64,000 nucleotides of DNA. Source: Roseovarius sp. EL26. Lineage in GTDB: Bacteria; Pseudomonadota; Alphaproteobacteria; Rhodobacterales; Rhodobacteraceae. Position 1 is the stretch's first letter, and each line of letters opens with the position of its first letter. The stretch lies in contig NZ_OUMZ01000006.1 in NCBI RefSeq assembly GCF_900327775.1, positions 1 to 64,000 on the forward strand, read 5' to 3'. Of the stretch, positions 1-9,217 are shown one piece after another. A program made the translations under genes and the position numbers. The notes below the pieces were generated by a model that searched no databases, was not told the origin of the DNA, and saw only the letters and a list, made by a program, of their open reading frames with translations.

Positions 1-218
1 TATCTAATCTAACGCGGGCTGATCCTTCTCCGATAAATCTTTCCCCCGAAGGGCGTATACGGTATTACTCTTCGTTTCCAAAGGCTATTCCGTAGAGAAG
101 GGTACATTCCCACGCGTTACTAACCCGTCCGCCGCTCACCCCGAAGGGCGCGCTCGACTTGCATGTGTTAGGCCTGCCGCCAGCGTTCGTTCTGAGCCAG
201 GATCAAACTCTCAAGTTG
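1..218 (-). rRNA. rrs: 16S ribosomal RNA, 5' end (partial)
   Basis: The reverse strand reads the universal 16S start (the 27F primer site, AGAGTTTGATCCTGGCTCAG, at about 194-213) and continues into the V1/V2 region. That region has the short GC-rich V1 hairpin common in Rhodobacteraceae. The mature 5' end should lie close to 218. The gene runs off the left edge, so only about 218 nt are present. Confidence 0.97.
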
Positions 219-667
219 AAAAGCTGTTACCAGCTTAACCTTGACGTTCGAACCTCTGCACATATTGTTCCAACCGGCTGGTTGAAACGTCATATCCAGG
301 TTCTTACTGAAAACCTGAATACGTCTCTGTTTGTTGTGCTTGAAGTTATCAAAGATAACAAAAAGCCGTCCAAACAGTGAAGCTGACTATCCATCATCGA
401 ATATGGCCGAAACCAAATTCTAGGTAGTTAGATATATGCACAGTAGTTGATCCATCGAATGAACCAAACCGCCCACATATCTCTTCAGATACTTGCGATT
501 TCAAAGAGCGTGGACCCGAAGATCCAGAGACAAAATCTACACGAAGCACCGAATTCTTTCTGGTGCAACCTGCATCAATTCCCTCAAATTTTCCGCTTTC
601 CTTCCCTCTAGAGCGTCGCTCCGTTGTTCCGTCTGGCGTCCCGTTGTGCGCCTCAGCGCCGCCGGTG
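219..667 (-). other. rRNA operon leader (transcribed spacer)
   Basis: About 450 nt separate the likely transcription start near 667 from the 16S 5' end. Long leaders that hold processing and antitermination signals are normal for rrn operons. I see no supported protein gene here on either strand; the open frames lack coding character. Exact antitermination boxes could not be fixed by eye. Confidence 0.6.
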
Positions 668-673
668 AAGTGG

Positions 674-702
674 GTTCTACGGTTAGTTACGCATACCCGC
701 AA
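674..702 (-). promoter_or_regulatory. Candidate rRNA operon promoter
   Basis: On the reverse strand TTGCGG (697-702) and TAGAAC (674-679) are separated by exactly 17 nt, with a GC-containing discriminator after the -10. This fits a sigma-70-type rRNA promoter. It is a by-eye match; an AT-rich UP-like tract follows upstream at about 703-770. Confidence 0.5.
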
Positions 703-769
703 CCCCTTTTTTACAAAAACTCACACTTTTTATCAAAAACAACGAAAATAAAACAATATCAATAACTTA

Positions 770-1660
770 ACTCACACACCTTTTTGCCAACACAGCCAAA
801 ATCATCATCATCAACTACAACCAACATCCCTCAAAACACCACATCTTGCGTTATCAACAGACTTATCCACCATATCAACAAAGACTCACCTCAAAACCAC
901 CCAAGGAATCACAGTCAACATCTCAAACCAGAATCAATAATATAGAAAACACTTGGATTTCCTGATCGGGTTGAAGTGACACCAAGTTATGCATTCGCCG
1001 TAGGTTTTCTCTGCGGGCACGTGAATAGTGCTCAGTATCAATTGTCACGAATTCATCTGTTTCCTTTAGTGGAACGGCCGCATGGATCCGGGTCGGCCAT
1101 CCGCCAACGACGCACGCCAATAACCTAAAGTCTCATGGAACCCACTATTCATCGCAATCTGTCAAATTTTCATGCCTGCACCTGTTTATGTTCTGGTGCG
1201 AGGTAATTATTCAATACGACCATAGGAATAGGCTGATTTCCAGTGAGGCGGCAGGTCCTTATGGGTGGTTTTTTACTGGGCATTTGTATATGGGCTTACG
1301 ATATATCAAATCACCGATTGGCTCCTCTCCAGAAGCACTATCGGCCGTTTTCATTTGGGTATCTCCAGCTTTGAAATGTCCGACACATTCACATCGCAAG
1401 AAGCATGCCAAACATCATATGTACTCTACATGTCACAGCGTGTATTCGAAACTACAGTTCATCAATCTGCTGCCTGGGATGCACTCAATCTCCAAGAGAC
1501 GAGCCTCAGCAATCTTCTGAAGTTCCGGGAACCGATCGGAGTCGGCATCAATCTTGCCATCAGGAAAGGCATCAAACACTTGGAATCTCCCTTAGAGGGT
1601 ATCAGATCATCAAAATGATACGATAAGCCCGTAGACGATAAAACATCTTTCTTGCCTCAA
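770..1660. other. Gene-poor stretch at the left edge of the island
   Basis: No convincing intact gene is seen. A reverse open frame at 923-1120 (65 codons, with GGWPTRIH followed by a charged helix-like tail) has protein-like composition and could be a decayed fragment. Forward frames at 1188-1626 overlap one another and show no family signature. Three DnaA-box-like 9-mers lie at 851-880. The left end of the older Tn7-like element should fall somewhere here or just beyond, but no clear inverted copy of the end sequence was found. Confidence 0.4.
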
Positions 1661-1666
1661 AGGGAT

Positions 1667-1882
1667 ATGGGGCAAAAGTTCGCAGTTGGCGATTTTGGTC
1701 GCAATCTGCGCAAAGCACGCAAGGCGCGTGGCTTTTCACAAGAGGGGTTTGCCCATGCTATGGATTTGGACCGAACCTACATTGGCGGGATTGAACGCGG
1801 TGAACGCAATCCTGGACTGAAGGTAATCGTTCGGATCGCTGATGCGCTCGAGTTGGATGTGACTGAGTTGTTCAAGCATTAG
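1667..1882 (+). CDS. XRE-family HTH regulator, likely R-M controller (C) protein
   Basis: A 71-residue protein that is almost entirely one Cro/C1-type helix-turn-helix: an initial helix with LRKARKARGFSQ, a recognition helix near DRTYIGGIERGERNP, and a closing helix ending in DVTELF. Size and place, just upstream of a methyltransferase and a type II endonuclease, fit the controller proteins that time restriction-modification expression. I chose the ATG at 1667, preceded by a purine-rich AAAGGG; a TTG at 1652 is also in frame. The downstream intergenic region holds palindromes that could be its operators. The fold is certain; the controller role is inferred from context. Confidence 0.85.
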   Translation: MGQKFAVGDFGRNLRKARKARGFSQEGFAHAMDLDRTYIGGIERGERNPGLKVIVRIADALELDVTELFKH

Positions 1883-1934
1883 ATTTGCAAACGCACTTCT
1901 ACAATGCTCCTAGTTCACACTATGCGCAGTTTCC

Positions 1935-1970
1935 GTATAAGCACTAAGTATACTTGAACATTGTATAAGC
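1935..1970. promoter_or_regulatory. Candidate operator: palindrome flanked by direct repeats
   Basis: A perfect palindrome AAGTATACTT (1946-1955) lies between two copies of GTATAAGC (1935-1942 and 1963-1970), in the gap between the XRE gene and the methyltransferase. This symmetry is what a small dimeric C-protein would bind. A second inverted repeat, TACAAC-GT-GTTGTA, lies at 2040-2053 just before the methyltransferase ribosome binding site. Confidence 0.5.
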
Positions 1971-2076
1971 TCTCTACTCGCGATAAGAACATAATATGAA
2001 CACACAGGTACCGAAGATCATGCCGTTGATTTGACCACCTACAACGTGTTGTATGTGCTAAAAGAAGGCGAGCAAT

Positions 2077-3036
2077 ATGCTGACATCTGTAGAACTATGC
2101 GCCGGCGCTGGCGGCCAAGCTCTTGGGCTTGAGAAAGCTGGGTTTTCCCACTCTGCTTTGGTTGAGATCGACAAGCACTGTTGCAACACGCTGCGCCACA
2201 ACCGCCCAGAGTGGAATGTCCTCGAAGAGGACATACGTATTTTCAAAGAACGAGCAGCAGACTACAAAGGGATGGATCTGCTTGCCGGCGGCCTGCCTTG
2301 CCCACCTTTCTCCATCGCGGGTAAACAACTTGGAGAGAAAGACGAGCGCAATCTATTCAACGACGCAATAGACATTATCGATGCCGCCCGGCCACGTGCC
2401 GTTATGATTGAAAATGTGCGTGGCTTTTTGGGTGCCGTTTTTCACGACTACCGAGAGCGCCTTAAAAAACAACTCGACATGCTGGGCTATAAGACGGACT
2501 GGCGGCTTCTGAACGCATCTGATTTTGGCGTTCCCCAACTCCGACCACGTGTAGTCATTGTTGCAATCCCAAAAGAACGCGCGGATTTCTTCGACTGGCC
2601 AGAGCCGAAACCTCACAATCCTCCCACTGTCGGCGAAACACTACATGACCTTATGGCTGCCGGTGGCTGGCGCGGTGCAGATGACTGGGCCACGAAGGCG
2701 GACGAAATCGCGCCGACCATCGTAGGTGGATCTAAGAAGCATGGCGGCCCCGACCTTGGCCCTACCCGCGCACGCGCTGCATGGGCTACACTTGGTGTAG
2801 AGGGGAGAACCATAGCGCCCGAAGCACCAGATGCTTTCCACAATGGTATGCCACGCCTTACAGTTCCAATGGTGGCCCGCATACAGGGCTTTCCGGACGA
2901 CTGGCATTTCACAGGGGCAAAGACAAACGCCTATCGCCAAGTCGGCAACGCTTTTCCGCCTCCAGTGGCACAAGCCGTTTCAGGTCAGATTGCTAAGGCA
3001 TTGCGAAAGCGCGTGTTGCGAGCAGTAAGCGCTTAA
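2077..3036 (+). CDS. DNA (cytosine-5)-methyltransferase of a type II R-M system
   Basis: A 319-residue C5 cytosine methyltransferase. Motif I is ELCAGAGGQALGLEKAGF (about residues 6-23), for AdoMet binding. Motif IV is GGLPCPPFS with the catalytic Cys of the PC pair, motif VI is ENVRGF, motif VIII is DFGVPQLRPRV. The C-terminal motifs IX/X are RLTVPMVARIQGFPDDW and RQVGNAFPPPVA. All catalytic blocks are present and the length is normal, so it should be active. It methylates cytosine in the recognition sequence of the partner endonuclease encoded just downstream. A GA-rich ribosome site (AAGGCGAG) precedes the ATG. Confidence 0.95.
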   Translation: MLTSVELCAGAGGQALGLEKAGFSHSALVEIDKHCCNTLRHNRPEWNVLEEDIRIFKERAADYKGMDLLAGGLPCPPFSIAGKQLGEKDERNLFNDAIDIIDAARPRAVMIENVRGFLGAVFHDYRERLKKQLDMLGYKTDWRLLNASDFGVPQLRPRVVIVAIPKERADFFDWPEPKPHNPPTVGETLHDLMAAGGWRGADDWATKADEIAPTIVGGSKKHGGPDLGPTRARAAWATLGVEGRTIAPEAPDAFHNGMPRLTVPMVARIQGFPDDWHFTGAKTNAYRQVGNAFPPPVAQAVSGQIAKALRKRVLRAVSA

Positions 3037-3100
3037 CCTTCCCTTATTGCCCCACCTGTGACAGCTTGCTGAGAAGCAACAGATTCTTGGCGGCAAGCAC

Positions 3101-3997
3101 TTGAAAAAGAACATTCCAAACAGCATCGTCGTCGCGGGTCACCGCGACCACAATTTGCTGACGATGCTAGCAAGAGAGATTTCTATTCGCGCGGGCGGAG
3201 ACGAGGGCTTAGCGGTGGGGTTTTCATCAATGCTGCGACGCTGCGTTGACGACGTGATTATGACTCCGAAGACAGGACGTCGTTCCTACGACGAACTGGA
3301 AAAGACCGAAAAAACCTACATCGGCACGCGAGTCGAAATTGAACTTCGCGCCATGTTGAACCTTCCCAAGGGCAAGCTGGATACCGTTATTCTTGGACAC
3401 GATGTTGATATCAAGAACACGATGGGTAGCAATTGGATGATCCCAACCGAAGCGATAGACAACCCCTGCATTCTAGTCGCTGCCGATGAGGTGCAGGCGA
3501 CATGCTACCTCGGCCTGTTCGTCGCACGTCCAGAATACCTAACACTTGGTCAAAACAAGGACTCTAAAAAGAGCGTTTCGGCATTAGGTTTTGCCAACAT
3601 ACTTTGGTTGCTGTTGGACCATCCCTATCCACCAAACTTCTGGCGCACAGTTCAGCCGGATGTGATCGAACGGATCTTTGCCGGCAAGTCAGGCAATCAA
3701 CGAATGGCCAATCTGTTCCGTGAAGTGCAGAGGGAACCGATTACCCGCGATGTTGTGGAAGCCGTTGCACAGCAGCGAGACTTCATGCGGCGCATTCGTT
3801 CTGACAAGGGCAGAGGGACCCGCGACCATTTGGCTAAAGAAGGCATTCTACTGCTGTCGGGGCATTTTGACGCTCCCTTAATAACAGCGCTAGGGCTGCC
3901 GTATTGCTCAGGCAGTGAGTTCGTATCTCACCGCGTAGTTTCAGTTGACGAGGTCGAAGTCGCGGCCGAGCACGGTTTCATTCTTGATCAGTGTTAA
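3101..3997 (+). CDS. NaeI-family type II restriction endonuclease
   Basis: A 298-residue protein with the catalytic block of the NaeI family: IGTRVEIELR, then LDTVILGHDVDIK and NWMIPTEAI. E79, D94, D103 and K105 follow the spacing of the NaeI active-site residues closely (D to D is 9 and D-x-K is kept). The later block VQPDVIERIFAGKSGNQR, followed by QQRDFMRRIR, matches the DNA-binding half of that family. Length is close to NaeI. It should cut unmethylated target DNA as partner of the methyltransferase 64 bp upstream; NaeI itself cuts GCCGGC, but specificity here is unknown. A TTG start at 3101 is assumed, since an in-frame stop lies at 3059-3061. The stop overlaps that of the convergent next gene. 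Confidence 0.85.
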   Translation: MKKNIPNSIVVAGHRDHNLLTMLAREISIRAGGDEGLAVGFSSMLRRCVDDVIMTPKTGRRSYDELEKTEKTYIGTRVEIELRAMLNLPKGKLDTVILGHDVDIKNTMGSNWMIPTEAIDNPCILVAADEVQATCYLGLFVARPEYLTLGQNKDSKKSVSALGFANILWLLLDHPYPPNFWRTVQPDVIERIFAGKSGNQRMANLFREVQREPITRDVVEAVAQQRDFMRRIRSDKGRGTRDHLAKEGILLLSGHFDAPLITALGLPYCSGSEFVSHRVVSVDEVEVAAEHGFILDQC

Positions 3998-4491
3998 GGG
4001 CTTAACCGAGCACCCAACCAGACACCAATGAGCCCGATCAATGCCACACCAACCGTCGTCAACATCGAAATCCACCATCGACTGTCACGCTGGTCTTCAA
4101 GAGCTTTACTATGAAGGGATATCGCGACATCAATTAGCATTTTCAGATCATTCTCTGAAAGTGGTGCACGGGTGATCCTCCGTTGGCCATCTGCTGAACG
4201 GCTGTCTCGTTCTTCACGAGTTACAAACTCGAGAGCGTCAACATCGAACAATTTAGGCTTTTGTCTTCTAAGGACCAAGGATGCCTTCGAGCCATCCGAA
4301 CTGAACCGGAAAAACTCTGGGTGTTCCTTGAAAATCAAGTTCCATTTCGCGGCTTCAGCACTGTCGCCACAGATGCGTTCACTCCAAGAATCAACTCCAA
4401 GTTTATAAAATCGGTAGGTTCCAAGTGTTTGGATTGCCGAAATGACATCACTTAGCCTATCATTGCTGACGATATATGGTGATTTTGACAC
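3994..4491 (-). CDS. C-terminally membrane-anchored small protein, function unknown
   Basis: I do not recognise a family. With a GTG start at 4491 (AGAGG six bases upstream) the protein is 165 residues. Its body starts VSKSPYIVSNDRLSDVISAI and contains aromatic and charged stretches. The end is one hydrophobic helix (WWISMLTTVGVALIGLIGVW) with a short tail, so it is probably tail-anchored in the inner membrane, body in the cytoplasm. It is transcribed away from the kinase/HNH/peptidase operon; the two starts are only about 15 bp apart, so their promoters must interpenetrate. The open frame extends to 4593, but the GTG is better placed. It may be a membrane partner or regulator of that operon; this is inference from position. 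Confidence 0.7.
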   Translation of the reverse strand: MSKSPYIVSNDRLSDVISAIQTLGTYRFYKLGVDSWSERICGDSAEAAKWNLIFKEHPEFFRFSSDGSKASLVLRRQKPKLFDVDALEFVTREERDSRSADGQRRITRAPLSENDLKMLIDVAISLHSKALEDQRDSRWWISMLTTVGVALIGLIGVWLGARLSP

Positions 4492-4506
4492 TAGAACCTC
4501 TAGATA

Positions 4507-7500
4507 TTGGTGAAAATATTGGAAACTAAAAACAATTACCGCTGCTTTTCGTGTGGCTATTCCACAACTAGTCCAACAGAGATGAACACTCAATGCGAGT
4601 GTGGACGGCGCTTTGATTTCATGTTGGACGAGCCACCAGAGAAAATTGGTGACTACGTGGTTAGCAGATCGTTGTCGCGCGGATTCTACGGAGCTACCTA
4701 TGTAGTTAAAAAGGGTCGGTTTGGGATCGAGCGAGCCCTCAAAGTTTCACCCAAATTCTTTTACGAAGATCGTTCGGTCTCCTTTGAAGACGAAGTGAAC
4801 AACCATTTTCGAGCCTCCGAAGGCGCCGAATATATCGTTAAGATAACAGACGATCCATTTGAGGAGACAGTTGATTTCGGGGGCACTGCTATCGACTGCC
4901 ATTGCACACAGATGGAATATGTCCCTGGATTTGTCCTAAGCGACATCTACAGCAAGAAGACTGAACTAACACCGGAAATGGCGGTGCAAATTTCTTGTGA
5001 TCTGATCAGCATTCTAAGGGAACTCAAAAGGCGTGAGCTCAATCATAATGACCTTCACGCTGGAAACATTATTGTCGAGGAATTGCAGAAGAGCTCTCAT
5101 CGGGCAGATGCCGTAGCCAGAGATATTAAAGCGAGGGCGATTGATCTTGGTTCAGTAGACTCCCAACGTAGAGAAGGTGGGAGATTTAAGAGTGATGTTC
5201 AGTGGATAGCACATCACTTGCTGGTTTTTTCGAAAATTCTTGCAGACGATAACCCGAAGAAGTCAGATTTAAGGGCTCGTGTCGGCTTCGTGTTGGGCCA
5301 ACGAGCTTTGGAGCTAGGTACTCCGCAGGCCAAACAGGCAGATCAGTCGTTGGAGGACTTGATCCAGCAAATTCGCAGTTCATATCAGAACGCCAAGAAA
5401 CGTTACTTTCGGGGTTGGAAAGTACCACTACAGCTTGTTGGGTTTGACGCTCACCGAAATGCTCAAACGCTTGAGTCTTGGTATGTCCCACAGCTTATGG
5501 TCGACCCCGGTGAACGTTGGTTGAAAGAAATCAACACTGGTGGTCCCGTCGTGATGACGGGCATGCGGGGATGCGGAAAAACCATGCTTCTCCGATCACT
5601 TGAGCTCCACGCAAGGATTATTGTGGCTCAGTCTCGATCAAAAGATATTGAGGAACAGAAAGCGGCTCTCATATCTGACGGGTACTTTGGTATTTTGGCT
5701 TCTGCACGGCATCTCGCGGATAGTTTGGGAGAACCTAACCAACTCCAAAAGGACACAGAGGCGGTTTCCAACTTCTTTGCTCGGCTTTTCCTGGTTTATG
5801 GCCGGAGGGTTTGTGACGCGCTAAATCATTTGGAAGAAACCTTTCCAGGGACTGTGGCAGATGATGCAGCAAATCGCGTCGCTGCGACGCTCTTCGGGCA
5901 AATTGGGCGTGAAAATCCTATCCCAATCACCGGTACTTTAGATGAGCTTCAAACCGTACTAGTTTTGGATGCTGAGCTCTGGTCGACAGACGCTTCGACG
6001 ATCGAACTTGTAGCTGAGCCATGGGCCGCTTTTGTGCTTCTTGCCCAAAGTGTCCAAAGCGTTCTTATCGACCTAGAAGTGCCGCAAGTTGTCTTCTTGT
6101 TGGACGATGTTTCAACACGATACCTCCAACCAAGACAGATCGAGTTAGTTGTCTCGACACTTCTTGTTCAGGACCCTTCTTGCGCCTTCAAGATTACATC
6201 AGAGATGCAGACGTTCTTCCTATCTATCAAATCCCCAGCTCGGATTAATCAGGCCTCTGATGAGCGGGACTATTCTTCTTTTGACTTGGGATCGAAGGTT
6301 TTGGAGCAGCTTAAAACCAGAACCCAAGGAGCGCAATTTTTAGAGCAAATTCTTACGCTGCGAATGAAAGCAATTGGGGGGGAATTGGCTGATATGACAC
6401 CTCGCGAATTGCTGGGTGATGAGGCTCTCAGTGAGGTTGCAAGTAAAATCTGCAAATTGTCAGCCTCCCAAACAACTTCAGGCACAGTTTACTATGGTTT
6501 TTCAGCTCTCAAAGGTGTCTGCATCGGCGATCTAGGAACGTCCATTGCACTTTTTCAAGAGATAGTGAATCGTGCAAAGGCCAACGAACTCCCAGTCCCA
6601 AAGGCAACCCAACACGAAGTATTCCAAGAGTTTTGTTCTAACCAATTATTCCAACTCAATAATCGCGATGGCAAGCAAAAGACAAGTTTCAGCCTGAAAA
6701 AAGTGGCTTTGGAATTTGCAGACGCATCGCATTCGGAGATGTTGAGCTCCTACCGAAACGAAAAGGATCGTTTACGCCAAATCACATCAATGAATGTGAC
6801 ACTCGACGAGGGGAATGCAGAACAGATTCAGAGACTGCTCGAATTAGTTGACGCAGGAGTATTCGCCCTCCACCCTCGGAAACTTTCCTCTAGAACTAAA
6901 AACCGTGGATCTGATCCAGTTCTACAATTTCAGTTATCTTTCCGCAAAATCCTTGGGATATCTAAATTAGTCGGCCTTTCCGATCGGGATCGGTTTGAAC
7001 TAAATGGCCAGCAATTTCTGGAGTGGATGGACGGAGCAAATGGAGCGCTAAACTTACGAGCTCATACTAGGCGGTATCCAAAGGATGAGGATCCGAATGA
7101 TGCTGTCACTGAAGCCACCTCGACAATTGACGTAGGGATTGATGATCGACCTGTTCAGGGCATCTTACCGCTTGTGGCGAAAGCTTCTCCTGAGGAGTTA
7201 AAGAAGCCTACATTTTCCATCCCGTCGGTTCGAGAAAAGAACCTAGTCGAAATCGGCGAGGTAGATAACCTGATAGTAAGTATCGGATTTGAGGACCGAT
7301 GTTTGCCATCTGCTGAACGAATTGCAAGAGCGACTCGTCCTAAGCACATCGTCGCAGTCGAATATCCTATCGCAGGGAAGGCCAAAGAGACTGCAGACCT
7401 AGCCGCTGCGCTCGGTGCGACCTACCAGATAATCAAGTCAGAAGACGTCATCGAAGGTAGTGAGGTAATTCTTACTGGAAAAACGATAATCGATACCTCT

Positions 7501-8181
7501 GGATTGACCAAGCCGGTCATTTATAAACTCGTAAAGAGTGACTTTGCCGCTAAAGGTCAAATGATTGCTGCGATAACAGAACCGCTGGAGTTTTCCCCAA
7601 CTGAGACAGACTTGAAAGCCGCCATCGGCGATGGAAAAGAGTTTCTTGGAGACGCAGGAGTTGAAAAACTGGCTGGCATCTTGAGTGGAGACACTTTGCC
7701 TTACTCGTTGTTTTTGGTCGAAGAACTGAGATCGGATCCCTCTCGAAATCGCAAGTTGTGTGCTTTTTCATCTGCCAAGCACGGTAGACTTATGCATCTT
7801 GTTGATGAGTTGTCCTATGACGAGATCGACGTCTTGGTTCAATCTGGGACAACGTACCGAAACGCAGTTGCAACGAAGGCAGCAAGTATCGCTACCGGTG
7901 GCGGTGAATTGGGTACAACAATTGCTTATTCAGCAGATGATCCTTCAGAAATCTTGAAGGCTATTTTTCAGAACCATTACAGCGCTTATCTGGTGCAAAA
8001 TTCTAATTTTGAGGTAGCTCTGACCGGAGGAAAGCTGGAAACGATCATGTGTGGGGTAGCAGGGGCGTGCTTGCCACTGAATAAAGTGCTTTATGTCAAG
8101 CCGGCCGACTTTGAGACTGCCAACTTTTCTAACGGGTTGGGTGAAACCAAACTGTTCGAAATAAGTCGTTCTGAGCTGTGA
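4507..8181 (+). CDS. Giant zinc ribbon / protein kinase / P-loop NTPase / C-terminal sensor-like protein
   Basis: A 1224-residue multidomain protein. Residues about 13-32 form a zinc ribbon (C13, C16, C30, C32). Residues 48-300 are a Ser/Thr-type kinase: glycine loop SRGFYGATYVV, Lys79 in ERALKV, catalytic loop HNDLHAGN (D182, N187) and DLG metal site (D213). All key kinase residues are present. A P-loop NTPase follows, with Walker A GMRGCGKT near 353-360 and Walker B VVFLLDDVS near 527-535, resembling ORC/STAND ATPases. Beyond about residue 920 lies an unplaced alpha/beta region opening with SIGFEDRC. It heads a three-gene operon with an HNH protein and an Ntn peptidase. Likely a phage-sensing switch with kinase output; inferred. 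Start is TTG 4507 or GTG 4510; a stop lies at 4501. Confidence 0.85.
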   Translation: MVKILETKNNYRCFSCGYSTTSPTEMNTQCECGRRFDFMLDEPPEKIGDYVVSRSLSRGFYGATYVVKKGRFGIERALKVSPKFFYEDRSVSFEDEVNNHFRASEGAEYIVKITDDPFEETVDFGGTAIDCHCTQMEYVPGFVLSDIYSKKTELTPEMAVQISCDLISILRELKRRELNHNDLHAGNIIVEELQKSSHRADAVARDIKARAIDLGSVDSQRREGGRFKSDVQWIAHHLLVFSKILADDNPKKSDLRARVGFVLGQRALELGTPQAKQADQSLEDLIQQIRSSYQNAKKRYFRGWKVPLQLVGFDAHRNAQTLESWYVPQLMVDPGERWLKEINTGGPVVMTGMRGCGKTMLLRSLELHARIIVAQSRSKDIEEQKAALISDGYFGILASARHLADSLGEPNQLQKDTEAVSNFFARLFLVYGRRVCDALNHLEETFPGTVADDAANRVAATLFGQIGRENPIPITGTLDELQTVLVLDAELWSTDASTIELVAEPWAAFVLLAQSVQSVLIDLEVPQVVFLLDDVSTRYLQPRQIELVVSTLLVQDPSCAFKITSEMQTFFLSIKSPARINQASDERDYSSFDLGSKVLEQLKTRTQGAQFLEQILTLRMKAIGGELADMTPRELLGDEALSEVASKICKLSASQTTSGTVYYGFSALKGVCIGDLGTSIALFQEIVNRAKANELPVPKATQHEVFQEFCSNQLFQLNNRDGKQKTSFSLKKVALEFADASHSEMLSSYRNEKDRLRQITSMNVTLDEGNAEQIQRLLELVDAGVFALHPRKLSSRTKNRGSDPVLQFQLSFRKILGISKLVGLSDRDRFELNGQQFLEWMDGANGALNLRAHTRRYPKDEDPNDAVTEATSTIDVGIDDRPVQGILPLVAKASPEELKKPTFSIPSVREKNLVEIGEVDNLIVSIGFEDRCLPSAERIARATRPKHIVAVEYPIAGKAKETADLAAALGATYQIIKSEDVIEGSEVILTGKTIIDTSGLTKPVIYKLVKSDFAAKGQMIAAITEPLEFSPTETDLKAAIGDGKEFLGDAGVEKLAGILSGDTLPYSLFLVEELRSDPSRNRKLCAFSSAKHGRLMHLVDELSYDEIDVLVQSGTTYRNAVATKAASIATGGGELGTTIAYSADDPSEILKAIFQNHYSAYLVQNSNFEVALTGGKLETIMCGVAGACLPLNKVLYVKPADFETANFSNGLGETKLFEISRSEL

Positions 8182-8253
8182 ACCGGCCCCCAAAACTCAG
8201 AGTAGAACGAATTGTAACCGTTCAAGTTCCCTTAGTGAAATCTGAGACAGCCG

Positions 8254-9210
8254 ATGTATGACCCAATTGTAGTGGAGTTGGTCGAGCCAGGGTCTCGTCC
8301 CTGCTTTATCGGAGATCGTTCCAGTTGCCGATATTGCGGCACCACGGTTGCTAGCGATTTCGGGAAGAAGAAAAACGCTCACGCCTATCCTGTTGCTTTG
8401 GGTAACAAAACGCTGTTTTCATTGGATGAGTGTAAGGCCTGCAACAGTGTTTTCTCGGTATATGAAGATGCACTGACAAAGGCGATTGGTCCTTTTTTAA
8501 CGCTTGGTGGGGTCAAGGGTAGGTCTGGTGTGCGTCAGACCGGGCGTAGTGATGGTAGGTCCAAGATACAGCATTCTGTCAGAGATGCCGGGCGTCATTT
8601 GCATGTGACATCACCCGGCACCCCACAGGACCTTGTTGGTCTTGATCAGGCAACCGGGTTGTTGTGTCTAGAAATGCCGATTGAGGGCGATAAGTTTGTC
8701 CCTCGATATGCCTATAAGGCGCTTCTGAAAATCGCTTTGTCGTTGCTGCCGAAAGGTGAGATTGGAAACTTTCGCAACGCTCTAACCTGCTTAGCATCAA
8801 AAGATGCTGTCCCACATGATGGTCTTTTACAGGTAGGGTTTTCATATGCTTATATCGGGAACGCTCCACCAACCTTGGGGGGCTGCTTGTTGCGTCGCAT
8901 AGATGATATGTCGCCCGCGCCTCACACTGTTTTCCTCTTTATGGCCGGTTCGGTCTGTTTTCAAATCTGGGTTCGCTCGGACGACTTTGATAGTCTAGCA
9001 CCGGATGATGTTCGTCTCTCTACTCAGTGGACGTCTCAGTTGCCGAAGCCGGAGGGGGGATACCATCCTATTCAGTACAGCCAGCCGTTGCAGTTCGACT
9101 GGTTCACTCTACAGTCGCAGTTGCAGCCTTTCGAAGCATTCGAATTGATTTTCAATCCAGATACAACGGAAGCGAATTTCAGACCGGTCGCGCGGCAGTC
9201 TGAGGGGTAA
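8254..9210 (+). CDS. HNH-type endonuclease-like protein
   Basis: A 318-residue protein whose first 70 residues form a zinc-stabilised HNH fold: C25-x2-C28, a His at 43 in AHAYPVALGNK, then C60-x2-C63-N64. This is the CxxC...H.P..LGN...DEC..CN pattern of HNH_5-like nucleases. The remaining about 240 residues match nothing I know and could be a substrate- or partner-binding part. It starts 72 bp after the kinase/NTPase gene and ends 7 bp before the peptidase gene, so all three are probably one transcript. As an effector it would cut nucleic acid once activated; its partners suggest control by phosphorylation or proteolysis, but that is inference. Confidence 0.8.
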   Translation: MYDPIVVELVEPGSRPCFIGDRSSCRYCGTTVASDFGKKKNAHAYPVALGNKTLFSLDECKACNSVFSVYEDALTKAIGPFLTLGGVKGRSGVRQTGRSDGRSKIQHSVRDAGRHLHVTSPGTPQDLVGLDQATGLLCLEMPIEGDKFVPRYAYKALLKIALSLLPKGEIGNFRNALTCLASKDAVPHDGLLQVGFSYAYIGNAPPTLGGCLLRRIDDMSPAPHTVFLFMAGSVCFQIWVRSDDFDSLAPDDVRLSTQWTSQLPKPEGGYHPIQYSQPLQFDWFTLQSQLQPFEAFELIFNPDTTEANFRPVARQSEG

Positions 9211-9217
9211 CGCAGTA

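Noticed and set aside
1060..1075. TTCCTTTAGTGG as a possible left end of the older Tn7-like element
   Set aside because: Only eight bases match the inverted end motif, without companion sites or a terminal TGT-type sequence at the right distance.
1188..1626. Three overlapping forward open frames of 73-117 codons
   Set aside because: They overlap in different frames, lack ribosome sites and show no family pattern or steady coding composition; at most a decayed gene.
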